Under the pieces are notes generated by a model. It was not told where the DNA came from, did not search any database, and worked only from the letters and a program-made list of their open reading frames with translations. Made by a program: the position numbers and the translations under genes. Below are positions 27,275-35,821 of a stretch of 64,000 bases of DNA, one piece after another; the first letter of the stretch is position 1; the number at the start of each line of letters is the position of its first letter. Source of the DNA: Mycolicibacterium madagascariense (GTDB lineage: Bacteria > Actinomycetota > Actinomycetes > Mycobacteriales > Mycobacteriaceae); NCBI RefSeq assembly GCF_010729665.1, contig NZ_AP022610.1, forward strand, positions 4,712,001 to 4,776,000, read 5' to 3'.

Positions 27275-28810
27275 CTATCCCGTGAGCGTCGCGCGGTTGA
27301 TGCCGTCCTCGCCCGGCTCGACCGCGATTCGGGCGCCGAGCGGATCGCCGTCGGTCATCTCGTGGACGAGGTCGGCGTCCTCGGACAGGGCCATGAACCG
27401 GCTGCCGTCGTCGAGGCGGCCGATGACGACGCCCGTCGTGACGGGCCAGTCGTACCGCACGGAATAGGTCTCGACGACCCCGGTGCCCCTGGCGTTCCTG
27501 GTGACGGCGACCTTCGGCAGCGCGGCGACGTCGGCCTGCAGCGCCGCGCTCCGGTCGTCGGCCCAGTCCGCCGGCGCGGTCGAGTACACCCCCACCGAGT
27601 ACTTGCTCATCACGCCGCCGTTGGCGCCGACGAGACCGAAAGCCCCTGGCGCGCAGCGCATCTCGGCGACGGTCTCGGCAATGGCGTGTAGCGAGTAGCT
27701 GTTTCCGGGGCCGCCGAAGTACGGCAGTCCCCCGGTCAGCGTCAGACGGCGGGGATCGTCGGGAGCCAGCCCAAACTCGTCGCACACCGCGAATACCGGG
27801 AACGGGAAGCAGCTGTACAGGTCGAAGGTGCTCACGTCGTCGATGCCGATGCCGGCGACCCGAAGTGCTTCTGCCACGGCGTTCTTCGCCGAGACGCTGG
27901 TGCCGAGCTCGACGCGGTCGAGCAGGTCCTGCTCGGTCTGGTCGGCGTGGCCGCGCAGATAGACCCACTTCTCCTCGGGGACGCCGAGGCGACGCGCGGC
28001 GGCGACGGACATCAGCACGGCGGCGGCACCCTGGTTCACCGTGTCGCGGGCCACCAGCAGGCGGGGGTACGGATCGCAGATCATCCGGTTCTCGTCGGTC
28101 ACGGTGACGATCTCCTCGACCGACCGCTCCACCTGCGACGACGAAAACGGGTTCTTCGCAGCGACTTTCGAGAACGGCGAGAAGAGTTCGGCCATCTTCG
28201 TGCGGTATTCCAGCACGCCGAGGCCCAGCCGGGCTCGCCGGGCGTTGTCCAGCAGGCCGTACTGCACCGGCGCACCGGTCAGACCGTGCTTGGCGGTGTA
28301 CTCGCTCATGTAGTGCTCGAAGCCGTACCCGCGATCTTCGAGCTGGCCGCCCACGTGCTCGGTGAAGTCGGGCTTGTCCTCCCGGGTCGCGAAGTACTTG
28401 GCCGTCGAGCCCGGCTCGGAGCCGAGGATCAGCGCCACCTCGACGTCACCCGCGGCGATCTGCTTGGCGAACTCCGTCACCAGCTTCTGCGGACCATTGC
28501 CACCGATGGGCTCGAGGATCGCCCGCGCCGGGTCGGCACCCACCCGCTGCGCGACCGAGCGGACGTAGTTGTCCGAGGCGCCCAGCGGCGGGTCGGCGAA
28601 CGGCGTGCAGATCTCGAACTGCCGCAGCCCCGCGAACACCTCGACGGCCTCGGCCACCGCGGCGACGTCGGCGCCGGTGTCGCTTAGCGCCGCCCGCGTC
28701 GCCTCGGTGGCCAACTCCACCGCGGACATGCCGCGGTAGCCAGGGTCGTCGATGCGCTCGGTGAACTGCCCCACTCCGACGATGACGGGCGTACGCGGGT
28801 CGACCTGCAT
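27275..28810 (-). CDS. Thiolase-fold protein lacking classical thiolase residues
   Basis: A 511-residue thiolase-superfamily protein, annotated in relatives as acetyl-CoA acetyltransferase or lipid-transfer thiolase. N-terminus TPVIVGVGQFTERI is typical. The nucleophilic Cys segment is replaced by EPIGGNGPQKLV, the C-terminal GHPxGxSG His by GLPYFGGPGNSYS, and the CxGGG Cys by GANGGVM. So it is unlikely to be a biosynthetic or degradative thiolase; an Ltp2-like aldolase or other CoA chemistry is possible. The ATG at 28810 has a KstR-type palindrome 24 bp upstream. Confidence 0.75.
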   Translation of the reverse strand: MQVDPRTPVIVGVGQFTERIDDPGYRGMSAVELATEATRAALSDTGADVAAVAEAVEVFAGLRQFEICTPFADPPLGASDNYVRSVAQRVGADPARAILEPIGGNGPQKLVTEFAKQIAAGDVEVALILGSEPGSTAKYFATREDKPDFTEHVGGQLEDRGYGFEHYMSEYTAKHGLTGAPVQYGLLDNARRARLGLGVLEYRTKMAELFSPFSKVAAKNPFSSSQVERSVEEIVTVTDENRMICDPYPRLLVARDTVNQGAAAVLMSVAAARRLGVPEEKWVYLRGHADQTEQDLLDRVELGTSVSAKNAVAEALRVAGIGIDDVSTFDLYSCFPFPVFAVCDEFGLAPDDPRRLTLTGGLPYFGGPGNSYSLHAIAETVAEMRCAPGAFGLVGANGGVMSKYSVGVYSTAPADWADDRSAALQADVAALPKVAVTRNARGTGVVETYSVRYDWPVTTGVVIGRLDDGSRFMALSEDADLVHEMTDGDPLGARIAVEPGEDGINRATLTG

Positions 28811-28833
28811 AGTTCGTCAGGCTAACGGAAAAC

Positions 28834-28847
28834 TGAAACGTGTTCCA
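28834..28847. promoter_or_regulatory. KstR-type box upstream of the thiolase-like gene
   Basis: TGAAACGTGTTCCA fits TNNAACNNGTTNNA at every fixed position. It lies 24 bp before the thiolase-like ATG (28810). Third KstR-type site in this window. Confidence 0.6.
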
Positions 28848-28881
28848 ATCCGGTCTCTGGCGGGGACTACCGAACGGGAAG

Positions 28882-28920
28882 CGTCATCATTCGTTGACGA
28901 TCGTCATCATTCGTTGACGG
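28882..28920. repeat. Two tandem 20-bp repeats
   Basis: CGTCATCATTCGTTGACGAT is followed immediately by a second copy matching in its first 18 bases and ending CGG. Each unit is itself an inverted repeat CGTCA...TGACG, and the junction TGACGATCGTCA is palindromic. It lies in the gap between the divergent thiolase-like gene and the small membrane protein at 28980. Confidence 0.7.
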
Positions 28921-28979
28921 ATGCTCGCGCGATGTCGCCTCCGGACGCTAGAACGCCGCCCTTCGGGTACTCCCCTCAC

Positions 28980-29162
28980 ATGGCATTGCGCGATCACCCC
29001 CGACGGACGGTGTTCATCGGCGTCTGCCTGTCGGCGATCGCCTTTCTGTCGTGCTGGGTCGCCGCGTCGGTCCACGTCGGCTGGCTCTCGGCCGTCATCT
29101 ACGTCGCGGCGGCCGTGATCGGGTTCATCGGCGGCCTGATGGCGCTGCAGGACTCCGTCTGA
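28980..29162 (+). CDS. Small two-TM membrane protein
   Basis: A 60-residue protein MALRDHPRRTVFIGVCLSAI..., with a basic cytoplasmic start and two hydrophobic segments (about 10-31 and 36-55), ending LMALQDSV. The frame extends upstream to 28752, but that part overlaps the divergent promoter region and the tandem repeats, so I choose the ATG at 28980. Function unknown. Convergent with sucD, separated by a hairpin of the GAGCAGACGC family. Confidence 0.6.
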   Translation: MALRDHPRRTVFIGVCLSAIAFLSCWVAASVHVGWLSAVIYVAAAVIGFIGGLMALQDSV

Positions 29163-29167
29163 CCCGT

Positions 29168-29223
29168 GAACAGACGCAAAAATGCCCGACACGCCGTTGT
29201 GCCGGGCATCTTCGCGTCTGCTC
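29168..29223. terminator. GAGCAGACGC-family hairpin between convergent genes
   Basis: Left arm starts GAACAGACGCAAAAATGCCCG; the right arm CGGGCATCTTCGCGTCTGCTC complements it over about 21 bp with three mismatches or G-U pairs and a loop of about 12 nt. Located between the small membrane protein (+) and sucD (-), a position for a bidirectional terminator. Two further copies occur at 36094 and 62061. Confidence 0.7.
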
Positions 29224-29231
29224 GCGCGGAT

Positions 29232-30134
29232 CTAGCGAGCTTCGAGGAGCTCCCTGGCGAGCTTGGCGGTCTCGGACGGCGTCTTGCCGACCTTGACGCC
29301 CGCTGCCTCCAGGGCGATCTTCTTGCCGTCGGCGGTGCCGGCACCGTCGGAGACGATGGCGCCCGCGTGGCCCATCGTCTTGCCCTCCGGTGCGGTGAAC
29401 CCGGCGACGTAGCCGACGACGGGCTTGCTGACGTTGGCCTGGATGTAGGCCGCGGCCTTCTCCTCGGCGTCGCCACCGATCTCGCCGATCATCACGATGA
29501 TCTTGGTCTCGGGGTCCTTCTCGAACGCCTCGATCGCGTCGATGTGGGTGGTGCCGATGACGGGGTCACCGCCGATGCCGATCGCGGTCGAGAAGCCGAG
29601 ATCGCGCAGCTCGTACATCATCTGGTAGGTCAGCGTGCCCGACTTGGACACCAGGCCGATCGGGCCCTTGCCGGTGATGTTGTTCGGTGTGATGCCGACC
29701 AGCGACTCGCCGGGGGTGATGATGCCGGGACAGTTGGGCCCGATGATGCGGGTCTTCTCGCCCTTCTCCACGTTGTAGGCCCACGCATAGGCGCTGTCCT
29801 GCACCGGGATTCCCTCGGTGATGACGACCAGCAGCGGGATCTCGGCATCGATGGCCTCGATGATCGCGTCCTTGGAGAACGCCGGCGGGACGAAGGCGAT
29901 CGACACGTCGGCGCCGGTCTCCTTCATCGCCTCGGCGACACTGGCGAACACCGGCAACTCGACGTCGTTGCCATCCTTGTCCTTGTGCGCGACGGTCGTG
30001 CCGGCCTTGCGGGCGTTCACCCCGCCGACGACCTGCGTGCCCGCCTTCAGCATCAGCGCGGTGTGCTTGGTGCCCTCGCCGCCGGTGATGCCCTGGACGA
30101 TGACCTTGTTGTCCTTGTTCAAGAAGATCGACAT
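29232..30134 (-). CDS. sucD: Succinyl-CoA synthetase alpha subunit SucD
   Basis: A 300-residue TCA-cycle subunit. CoA-binding Rossmann region [43 protein letters not shown], and the phosphohistidine segment in [21 protein letters not shown] (His of GHAGAI). With SucC it makes succinate plus NTP from succinyl-CoA. It lies 12 bp downstream of sucC in one operon. Confidence 0.97.
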   Translation of the reverse strand: MSIFLNKDNKVIVQGITGGEGTKHTALMLKAGTQVVGGVNARKAGTTVAHKDKDGNDVELPVFASVAEAMKETGADVSIAFVPPAFSKDAIIEAIDAEIPLLVVITEGIPVQDSAYAWAYNVEKGEKTRIIGPNCPGIITPGESLVGITPNNITGKGPIGLVSKSGTLTYQMMYELRDLGFSTAIGIGGDPVIGTTHIDAIEAFEKDPETKIIVMIGEIGGDAEEKAAAYIQANVSKPVVGYVAGFTAPEGKTMGHAGAIVSDGAGTADGKKIALEAAGVKVGKTPSETAKLARELLEAR

Positions 30135-30146
30135 TGGATGCGCCCC

Positions 30147-31310
30147 TTACTTGTTCGCCAGCTCGGCGGCCTTGTCGGCGCCGGCGTCCATGGTCTCGGC
30201 CTGGATCACCAGCGGGTGGTTGGCCTCGTCGAGGATGCGACGACCCTCGTCCACGTTGTTGCCATCGAGACGCACGACGAGCGGCTTGTTGGCGCTGTCC
30301 CCAAGCTTCTGCAGCGCGCCGACGATGCCGTTGGCCACCGCGTCACAGGCGGTGATGCCACCGAACACGTTGACGAACACGCTCTTGACCTGGCTGTCGC
30401 CGAGGATGACGTCGAGGCCGTTGGCCATCACCTCGGCCGACGCGCCGCCACCGATGTCGAGGAAGTTCGCGGGCTTCACGCCACCGTGCCGCTCCCCGGC
30501 GTAGGCAACGACGTCCAGCGTCGACATGACCAGGCCGGCGCCGTTGCCGATGATGCCGACCTCGCCGTCGAGCTTGACGTAGTTGAGGTCGTTCTCCTTG
30601 GCCTTGAGCTCCAGCGGGTCGGTGGCGTCCCTGTCCTCGAACTCGGCGTGGCCGGGCTGGCGGAAGTCGGCGTTGGCGTCGAGGGTGACCTTGCCGTCGA
30701 GCGCCAGGATCTGGTCGTCGGGCGTGCGCACCAGCGGGTTGACCTCGACGAGCGTGGCGTCCTCGCCGATGAAGACCTCCCACAGCTTCTGGATGGTCAC
30801 CGCGGCGGCGTCGAGCACCTCGGCGGGCAGGTGGCCCTGCTCGGCGATCGACCGCGCGAAGGCGACGTCGACGCCCTTGACGGCGTCGACGGGAACCTTG
30901 GCCAGCCGCTCGGGCTTGGTGGCGGCGACCTCTTCGATCTCCATGCCCCCCTCGACCGAGCACATCGCCAGGTAGGTCCGGTTGGAGCGGTCGAGCAGGA
31001 ACGAGATGTAGTACTCCTCGGCGATGTCGCTGGCCTCGGCGACCAGCAACTTCTTCACGACGTGGCCCTTGATGTCGAGCCCGAGGATGTTCTGCGCGTG
31101 GGTGTAGGCGTCGTCGGGGGTGGCGGCGTACTTCACGCCACCCGCCTTGCCGCGCCCGCCGACCTTCACCTGCGCCTTGACCATGACCGGCTTGCCGATC
31201 TCCTCGGCGATGGCCTTCGCGTCGTCCGCGGAGTCGGTCACCCGGCCCGGTGTGGTGGGTACGTCGTGCTTGGCGAACAGCTCCTTCGCCTGGTATTCGA
31301 AGAGGTCCAT
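30147..31310 (-). CDS. sucC: Succinyl-CoA synthetase beta subunit SucC
   Basis: A 387-residue ATP-grasp subunit: [41 protein letters not shown] (nucleotide lid), EVNPLVRT (metal site), [19 protein letters not shown] and [13 protein letters not shown]. First gene of sucCD. The 232-bp divergent gap to the M23 peptidase gene carries a CRP-like site (31451-31466). Confidence 0.97.
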   Translation of the reverse strand: MDLFEYQAKELFAKHDVPTTPGRVTDSADDAKAIAEEIGKPVMVKAQVKVGGRGKAGGVKYAATPDDAYTHAQNILGLDIKGHVVKKLLVAEASDIAEEYYISFLLDRSNRTYLAMCSVEGGMEIEEVAATKPERLAKVPVDAVKGVDVAFARSIAEQGHLPAEVLDAAAVTIQKLWEVFIGEDATLVEVNPLVRTPDDQILALDGKVTLDANADFRQPGHAEFEDRDATDPLELKAKENDLNYVKLDGEVGIIGNGAGLVMSTLDVVAYAGERHGGVKPANFLDIGGGASAEVMANGLDVILGDSQVKSVFVNVFGGITACDAVANGIVGALQKLGDSANKPLVVRLDGNNVDEGRRILDEANHPLVIQAETMDAGADKAAELANK

Positions 31311-31450
31311 GGGCTCACCGTCTGTCTGCTTTGACTGTTGGGATTCGCTATCTACGCTTGCGCCGAACCGGCTCTTGGGACTTTATCCACACGCGCGGAT
31401 ACCGCCGACACCGCCTACCGCTCATGTGGCACATCTCACCGAGGCTCGAT

Positions 31451-31466
31451 AGTGATACAAGTCACA
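31451..31466. promoter_or_regulatory. CRP-like site between sucC and the M23 peptidase gene
   Basis: AGTGATACAAGTCACA matches GTGA-N6-TCAC, one base short of the full TGTGA-N6-TCACA. It is centred about 70 bp upstream of the start inferred for the peptidase gene promoter (TTGCTG 31492-31497, 18 bp, TAACGT 31516-31521), a class I activation position. It could also act on sucC, 140 bp away. Confidence 0.5.
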
Positions 31467-31542
31467 ATATGAGGCTGCTCGCGCATACGGGTTGCTGTTC
31501 ACATTGGATTTTGGTTAACGTGCTCGGGGTCTGAGTAACGGT

Positions 31543-32598
31543 ATGGTCACGGCGCGAAGGACATCTGGTTTGGCTGAGCAAGGTTCGACACGCGCTTCAC
31601 GTGCGACCTCGGCGACCCCCTACGACGCCACCATCACCGACATCATCCCGTTCAACGAATTCGGCGATCTCGACGACCTCGACTTCAGCAACACATGCGC
31701 CTTCGACCGCGAATCGCTGGTCATTCGCGCTCCCGAGCTCGACGACCTCCATGACACCGACGACCTGGCCCCGCTGCGGCTGGCCGTCCCCTCGGAGTTC
31801 CGCGCCACCGCCGACGACGACCGTCCGCTGGCCCACGCCTACCGCCATAGCCACACCGATGTCAGCGACGGGATGCAGAACACCGACGTCATCGACATCT
31901 CCGGCCGCGGCGGCCTGCACCGCACACTCGGCGACGGCGCGGTCAAGGCCCGCCTGGTCGCGCTCGCGATGGCCGCCGGAGCCGCGGCGGCCGCCGCGTA
32001 CACGATGGTCGGCAACGCCGACGGGGCGCCGGCCCACCACATGATCGCCGCGGGGCCCGCCGATGCCGGCGCCTCCGACGGCATGCAGGTCGTCTCGGTG
32101 GAACCCGCCGCCAGCGAGTCGGTGCACAGCCAGGAACTCGCAAACGGCGCCGCATTTGCCGCCGACCGCGCGCAGCGCGAGGCCCGCCTGGTCCGGCCCG
32201 AGTACGTCTTCCCGGCCAAGGGCGTGTGGACGTCGGGCTTCGGCTTCCGCTGGGGCGTCCTGCACGCGGGCATCGACATCGCCAACGCGATCGGCACCCC
32301 GATCTACGCCGCCGAGGACGGCGTGGTCACCGACGCCGGACCGGCCGCGGGCTTCGGCGCCTGGGTCAAGGTGCGCGGCGCCGACGGCACGGTCACGCTG
32401 TACGGCCACGTCAACACCTGGCTCGTCAGCGTCGGCGAACGCGTCATGGCGGGCGACCAGATCGCGACCATCGGCAACCGCGGCGACTCGACCGGACCCC
32501 ACCTGCACTTCGGGGTGCTGAAGAACGGCACCACCTACATCGACCCCGTGCCGTGGCTGGCCGCGAAGGGCCTGAGCCCCGGCACCTACGTCGGCTGA
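31543..32598 (+). CDS. Membrane-anchored M23 (LytM) family peptidase
   Basis: A 351-residue protein (Rv0950c-like). An acidic cytoplasmic region (1-125) is followed by one membrane segment (about 140-162: RLVALAMAAGAAAAAAYTMV), a linker, then an M23 domain (about 220-345). Metal ligands are visible: HAGIDIA (HxxxD), YGHV and GPHLHFG. It probably cuts, or as a LytM factor regulates cutting of, peptidoglycan. The next gene follows 3 bp after its stop. Confidence 0.9.
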   Translation: MVTARRTSGLAEQGSTRASRATSATPYDATITDIIPFNEFGDLDDLDFSNTCAFDRESLVIRAPELDDLHDTDDLAPLRLAVPSEFRATADDDRPLAHAYRHSHTDVSDGMQNTDVIDISGRGGLHRTLGDGAVKARLVALAMAAGAAAAAAYTMVGNADGAPAHHMIAAGPADAGASDGMQVVSVEPAASESVHSQELANGAAFAADRAQREARLVRPEYVFPAKGVWTSGFGFRWGVLHAGIDIANAIGTPIYAAEDGVVTDAGPAAGFGAWVKVRGADGTVTLYGHVNTWLVSVGERVMAGDQIATIGNRGDSTGPHLHFGVLKNGTTYIDPVPWLAAKGLSPGTYVG

Positions 32599-32601
32599 CC
32601 G

Positions 32602-33165
32602 GTGACTTCCGGCGGACCACCATCCGACGAAACCCGCATCATCCGGCGGCAGCCCGGCGCCGTCCCGTCAGATGACTCGGAGCAGCTGACCGGCATCATC
32701 CGCCGGACCCCCACCGGCTCGTTCCCGGTGTCGCCCGCCCCGTCCGACACCCGAACCAGCTACGTCCCCCGCGCGACCCCGGTCAGCGTCGGCGCCCCTC
32801 GCCCGTCCCCCGCCGCAGCGTGTGCGGCGGCCGCGGTCAGCATCGTCAGCGGATGGGCCACCGCGGTCATCGCGACGTCACTGATCTCCGGCTGGTGGCA
32901 CACCGACCAGTTGTTCTGCATCGCAATAGGTTTCCTGTCCGCGGTGTCGGCGGCCGCGACCATCGGCGGGCTCATCTCGCTGCTGCTGCGGCGCCGCATC
33001 GGGCGGTTGCTGATCGTGGTCGGCTCCGTGGTCGCGGCGATGATCTTCGCGGGCCTGTTCGTCGCCGGCGCCGAGCTACCGCAGATCGTCTACGCCATTC
33101 CGGTGTTGCCGATCGCAAGCATCGTGCTCGCGCTGCTCCCCGCGACCGGTCGCTGGTGCCGCTGA
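32602..33165 (+). CDS. Membrane protein of unknown function following the M23 peptidase
   Basis: A 187-residue protein with a hydrophilic N-terminus (1-70) containing two similar segments, ETRIIRRQPGAVP and LTGIIRRTPTGSFP, then four hydrophobic segments (about 72-95, 102-125, 132-153, 157-178). The GTG start lies 3 bp after the peptidase stop, so the genes are co-transcribed. I do not recognise a family; a role with the peptidase is inferred only from position. Confidence 0.65.
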   Translation: MTSGGPPSDETRIIRRQPGAVPSDDSEQLTGIIRRTPTGSFPVSPAPSDTRTSYVPRATPVSVGAPRPSPAAACAAAAVSIVSGWATAVIATSLISGWWHTDQLFCIAIGFLSAVSAAATIGGLISLLLRRRIGRLLIVVGSVVAAMIFAGLFVAGAELPQIVYAIPVLPIASIVLALLPATGRWCR

Positions 33166-33174
33166 GCCCGTCCC

Positions 33175-33191
33175 GCCGAAAGCCGTTCGGC
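33175..33191. terminator. Short hairpin between convergent genes
   Basis: GCCGAAAGCCGTTCGGC has a 6-bp stem and 5-nt loop in the 40-bp gap between the membrane protein gene (+) and uvrD1 (-). Weak, with a poor U-tract; may serve both genes. Confidence 0.35.
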
Positions 33192-33205
33192 GAGAACGTC
33201 TTTCG

Positions 33206-35527
33206 CTACAGCTTCTGAATGGGCGCGTGGTTGTGCATCAGCTTGACCCGCCCCGCGCTGCCGAAGTCGATGAGCGACATGGCGGATTCGCCGACCCCGG
33301 CCACCTCCTCGACGCGGCCGAGGCCGTACTTGTCGTGGTTGACGCGGTCGCCGGGTTCGAGCGTGATGACCTGGCGGTTGCGAGCGGCGGTCGTGCGGGC
33401 CGGCGACGGGCGCGGCGCACCGTACCGGCCGGCGTTGCCGACGGGCGCGCTCAGTGACGACTGCGGCGCCTCGACCCGTCGCCAGTCGATGAGCTCCTGC
33501 GGAATCTCGCGCAGGAACCGGGATTCGGGGTTGAGCATCGGCTGGCCCCACGACGACCGCACCTTCGCGCGGCTGAGGTAGAGCCGCTGGCGCGCGCGGG
33601 TGATGCCGACGTAGGCCAGCCGCCGCTCCTCGGACAGTTCGAGCGGATCGCCGAGGGCACGCATGTGCGGGAACATGCCGTCCTCCCACCCCGTGACGAA
33701 CACGATGGGGAACTCCAGGCCCTTCGCGGTGTGCAGCGTCATCATCGTCACGACGCCGGAGTCGTGCTCGGGAATGCCGTCGGCGTCGGCCACCAGCGAC
33801 ACGCGTTCCAGGAACTGTGCCAGCACGCCGGTGTCGGGCACGTCCTCGTCGACGGGCTCGTCGGACTCCTCGCGGAGTGCCGCCGCGTTGGCGAGGTCGA
33901 TGCTGAATTCGTGTGCGACGCTGACGAGTTCGTTGAGGTTGTCCAACCGCGCCAGATCCTGCGGGTTGCTGGAGGCCTCGAGTTCCTGGCGGTATCCCGT
34001 GCGGTCGAGCACCGCTTCGACGAGCTCGCCCAGCTCGCCGTCGAGCTTGCCGCGCAGGTCGTCGAGCAGCGCCACGAAACCAGCGATCGCCTTCTCCGAG
34101 CGCGTGTTCAGCATCGGGACGCGGCCCTCGGCGGCGGCCTGCAGGCTGTCGTTGAAACTGGCGCCGGTGTTCTCCGCGTACACCGCGACGCACGCCTCGG
34201 CCCGGTCGCCGATGCCGCGCCGGGGGGTGTTCAGGATGCGCCGCATGCTCACCGAGTCACCGGGGTTGTCGAGCACGCGAAGGTAGGCGACGATGTCGCG
34301 AATCTCCTTGCGCTCGTAGAACCTAACCCCACCGACGACCTTGTACGGGATGCCCGCCCTGATGAAGACGTCCTCGACGGCGCGTGAGGAGTTGTTGGTG
34401 CGGTAGAACACCGCGACGTCGCTGTAGTTGATCTCCCCGCGGTCGGTCAGCGCGTCGATCTCCTCGGCGATGAAGCGGGCCTCGTCGTGCTCGTTGTCGG
34501 CGACGTAGCCGACGATGAGCTCGCCCTCGCCGGCGTCGGTCCACAGCCGCTTCTCGCGGCGGCCCGCGTTGCGGGAGATGACGGCGTTCGCCGCGGACAG
34601 GATGTTCTGCGTCGACCGGTAGTTCTGCTCGAGCAGGATCGTCGTCGCGTTGGGGTAGTCGCGCTCGAAGTCCTCGATGTTGCGGATGGTGGCGCCGCGG
34701 AACGCATAGATCGACTGGTCGGCGTCACCGACGACGCAGAGCTCGGCGGGCGGTACGTCGCCGTCGGCCAGGTCGTGTCCGACGAGCTCGCGGACCAGCA
34801 TGTACTGCGCGTGGTTGGTGTCCTGGTACTCGTCGACCAGGATGTGCCGGAACCGCCGCCGGTAGTACTGGGCGATCTGCGGGAACGCCTGCAGCACGGC
34901 GACCGTCTCGCCGATGAGGTCGTCGAAGTCCAGTGCGTTGGCCGCGCGCAGCCGGCGTTGGTATTCGCCGTACACCTCGGCGACGATGCGGGCCAGGTCG
35001 TCGTCACCCTCGGATGCCTCGAACGTGGCCTTGTCGGGATCGATGAGCTCGTTCTTGAGGTTGGAGATCGCGTTGGCCAACAACCGCGGCGAGTACTTCT
35101 TCGTGTCGAGGCCCATGTCCTTGGCGATCATCATCAGCAGGCGACGGGAGTCGTCGGAGTCGTAGATCGAGAAGTTGGAGTTCAGGCCGGGCAGCAGCGA
35201 CGCCTGGTTGCGCAGGATCCGGACGCACGTCGAGTGGAACGTCGACACCCACATCGACCGGGCCCGCGGACCGATCAGGTGGACCACGCGCTCGCGCATC
35301 TCCGCGGCGGCCTTGTTGGTGAACGTGATGGCCAGCACCTGCCCGACGCCGACGTCGCGGGCCGCGAGCAGGTAGGCGATGCGGCGCGTCAGCACCGCCG
35401 TCTTGCCGGAGCCGGCGCCCGCGACGATCAGCAACGGGGAGCCCTCGTGCAGGACGGCGCTGCGCTGCTGAGGGTTGAGCCCGTCGAGTAGCTGATCGGT
35501 TTCGGTGGCGAGGACTTCTGAGGTCAT
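33206..35527 (-). CDS. uvrD1: ATP-dependent DNA helicase UvrD1 (PcrA family)
   Basis: A 773-residue SF1A helicase. Motifs: Q/I LNPQQRSAV...VAGAGSGKT, Ia ITFTNKAA, II VDEYQDTN, III VVGDADQSIYAFRGA, IV LEQNYRST, V TLHTAKGLEF and VI VGITRARQRLY. The C-terminal segment (about 720-773) forms a Tudor-like domain. In mycobacteria UvrD1 works in nucleotide excision repair and is stimulated by Ku. The ATG at 35527 gives MTSEVLATETDQLLDGLNPQQR; the upstream frame is not conserved. Confidence 0.96.
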   Translation of the reverse strand: MTSEVLATETDQLLDGLNPQQRSAVLHEGSPLLIVAGAGSGKTAVLTRRIAYLLAARDVGVGQVLAITFTNKAAAEMRERVVHLIGPRARSMWVSTFHSTCVRILRNQASLLPGLNSNFSIYDSDDSRRLLMMIAKDMGLDTKKYSPRLLANAISNLKNELIDPDKATFEASEGDDDLARIVAEVYGEYQRRLRAANALDFDDLIGETVAVLQAFPQIAQYYRRRFRHILVDEYQDTNHAQYMLVRELVGHDLADGDVPPAELCVVGDADQSIYAFRGATIRNIEDFERDYPNATTILLEQNYRSTQNILSAANAVISRNAGRREKRLWTDAGEGELIVGYVADNEHDEARFIAEEIDALTDRGEINYSDVAVFYRTNNSSRAVEDVFIRAGIPYKVVGGVRFYERKEIRDIVAYLRVLDNPGDSVSMRRILNTPRRGIGDRAEACVAVYAENTGASFNDSLQAAAEGRVPMLNTRSEKAIAGFVALLDDLRGKLDGELGELVEAVLDRTGYRQELEASSNPQDLARLDNLNELVSVAHEFSIDLANAAALREESDEPVDEDVPDTGVLAQFLERVSLVADADGIPEHDSGVVTMMTLHTAKGLEFPIVFVTGWEDGMFPHMRALGDPLELSEERRLAYVGITRARQRLYLSRAKVRSSWGQPMLNPESRFLREIPQELIDWRRVEAPQSSLSAPVGNAGRYGAPRPSPARTTAARNRQVITLEPGDRVNHDKYGLGRVEEVAGVGESAMSLIDFGSAGRVKLMHNHAPIQKL

Positions 35528-35624
35528 GTCGGGTTTCAACTTACCGCCGGAGGCGGACACCGCGGCGGTGCCGCGCATCAGGCCATGCGGCGGTGCCGCG
35601 CATGGGACCGTCTTTTGCATGGAC

Positions 35625-35650
35625 GCGGCCCTCGGTGGCACACTCACTTG
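35625..35650 (+). promoter_or_regulatory. Putative promoter of the chorismate mutase leader
   Basis: A TTGCAT hexamer near 35616-35621 and CACACT near 35640-35645, about 18 bp apart, precede the leader ORF. The expected start falls at or near the GTG (35651), so the leader would be leaderless. The -10 is a poor match to TANNNT, and exact positions are approximate. Confidence 0.3.
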
Positions 35651-35710
35651 GTGCTCGATCAGCAGGAACGATTTCCGTACGGATACCGGCCGCCGGTGTC
35701 CGTGGTCTAA
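35651..35710 (+). CDS. Putative aromatic-amino-acid leader peptide
   Basis: A 19-codon ORF from GTG to TAA encoding MLDQQERFPYGYRPPVSVV. Phe, Tyr and Tyr lie within five residues (codons at 35672, 35678 and 35684). A 10-bp stem-loop (35680-35702) overlaps the second half, and a terminator hairpin begins 12 bases after the stop. The gene downstream makes prephenate, precursor of Phe and Tyr, so this has the layout of a ribosome-mediated attenuator. Too short for statistical support; no strong Shine-Dalgarno, consistent with leaderless translation. Confidence 0.5.
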   Translation: MLDQQERFPYGYRPPVSVV

Positions 35711-35721
35711 CTGCTTTCGCA

Positions 35722-35760
35722 GAGCCCCGCGGTCCGCATCCGGATCCGGGGCTCTTTCTC
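35722..35760 (+). terminator. Putative attenuator terminator before chorismate mutase
   Basis: GAGCCCCG (35722-35729) pairs with CGGGGCTC (35747-35754) and is followed by TTTCTC. It lies between the leader peptide and the chorismate mutase ATG (35822). It cannot serve uvrD1, which is transcribed away on the other strand. Confidence 0.6.
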
Positions 35761-35821
35761 TCGTGAGGCCCGTATTCGGATGAGACCAGAACCCACCCGA
35801 GACGACGACGCGGAGTCAGAC

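Noticed and set aside
28752..28979. N-terminal extension of the small membrane protein at 28980
   Set aside because: It would run through the divergent promoter, the KstR-type site and the tandem repeats, and has non-coding-like composition.
35505..35783. 92-codon + strand ORF between uvrD1 and chorismate mutase
   Set aside because: It overlaps the uvrD1 start and spans the terminator hairpin; its Cys/Arg/Ser-rich sequence looks non-coding. The 19-codon leader in another frame explains the region better.
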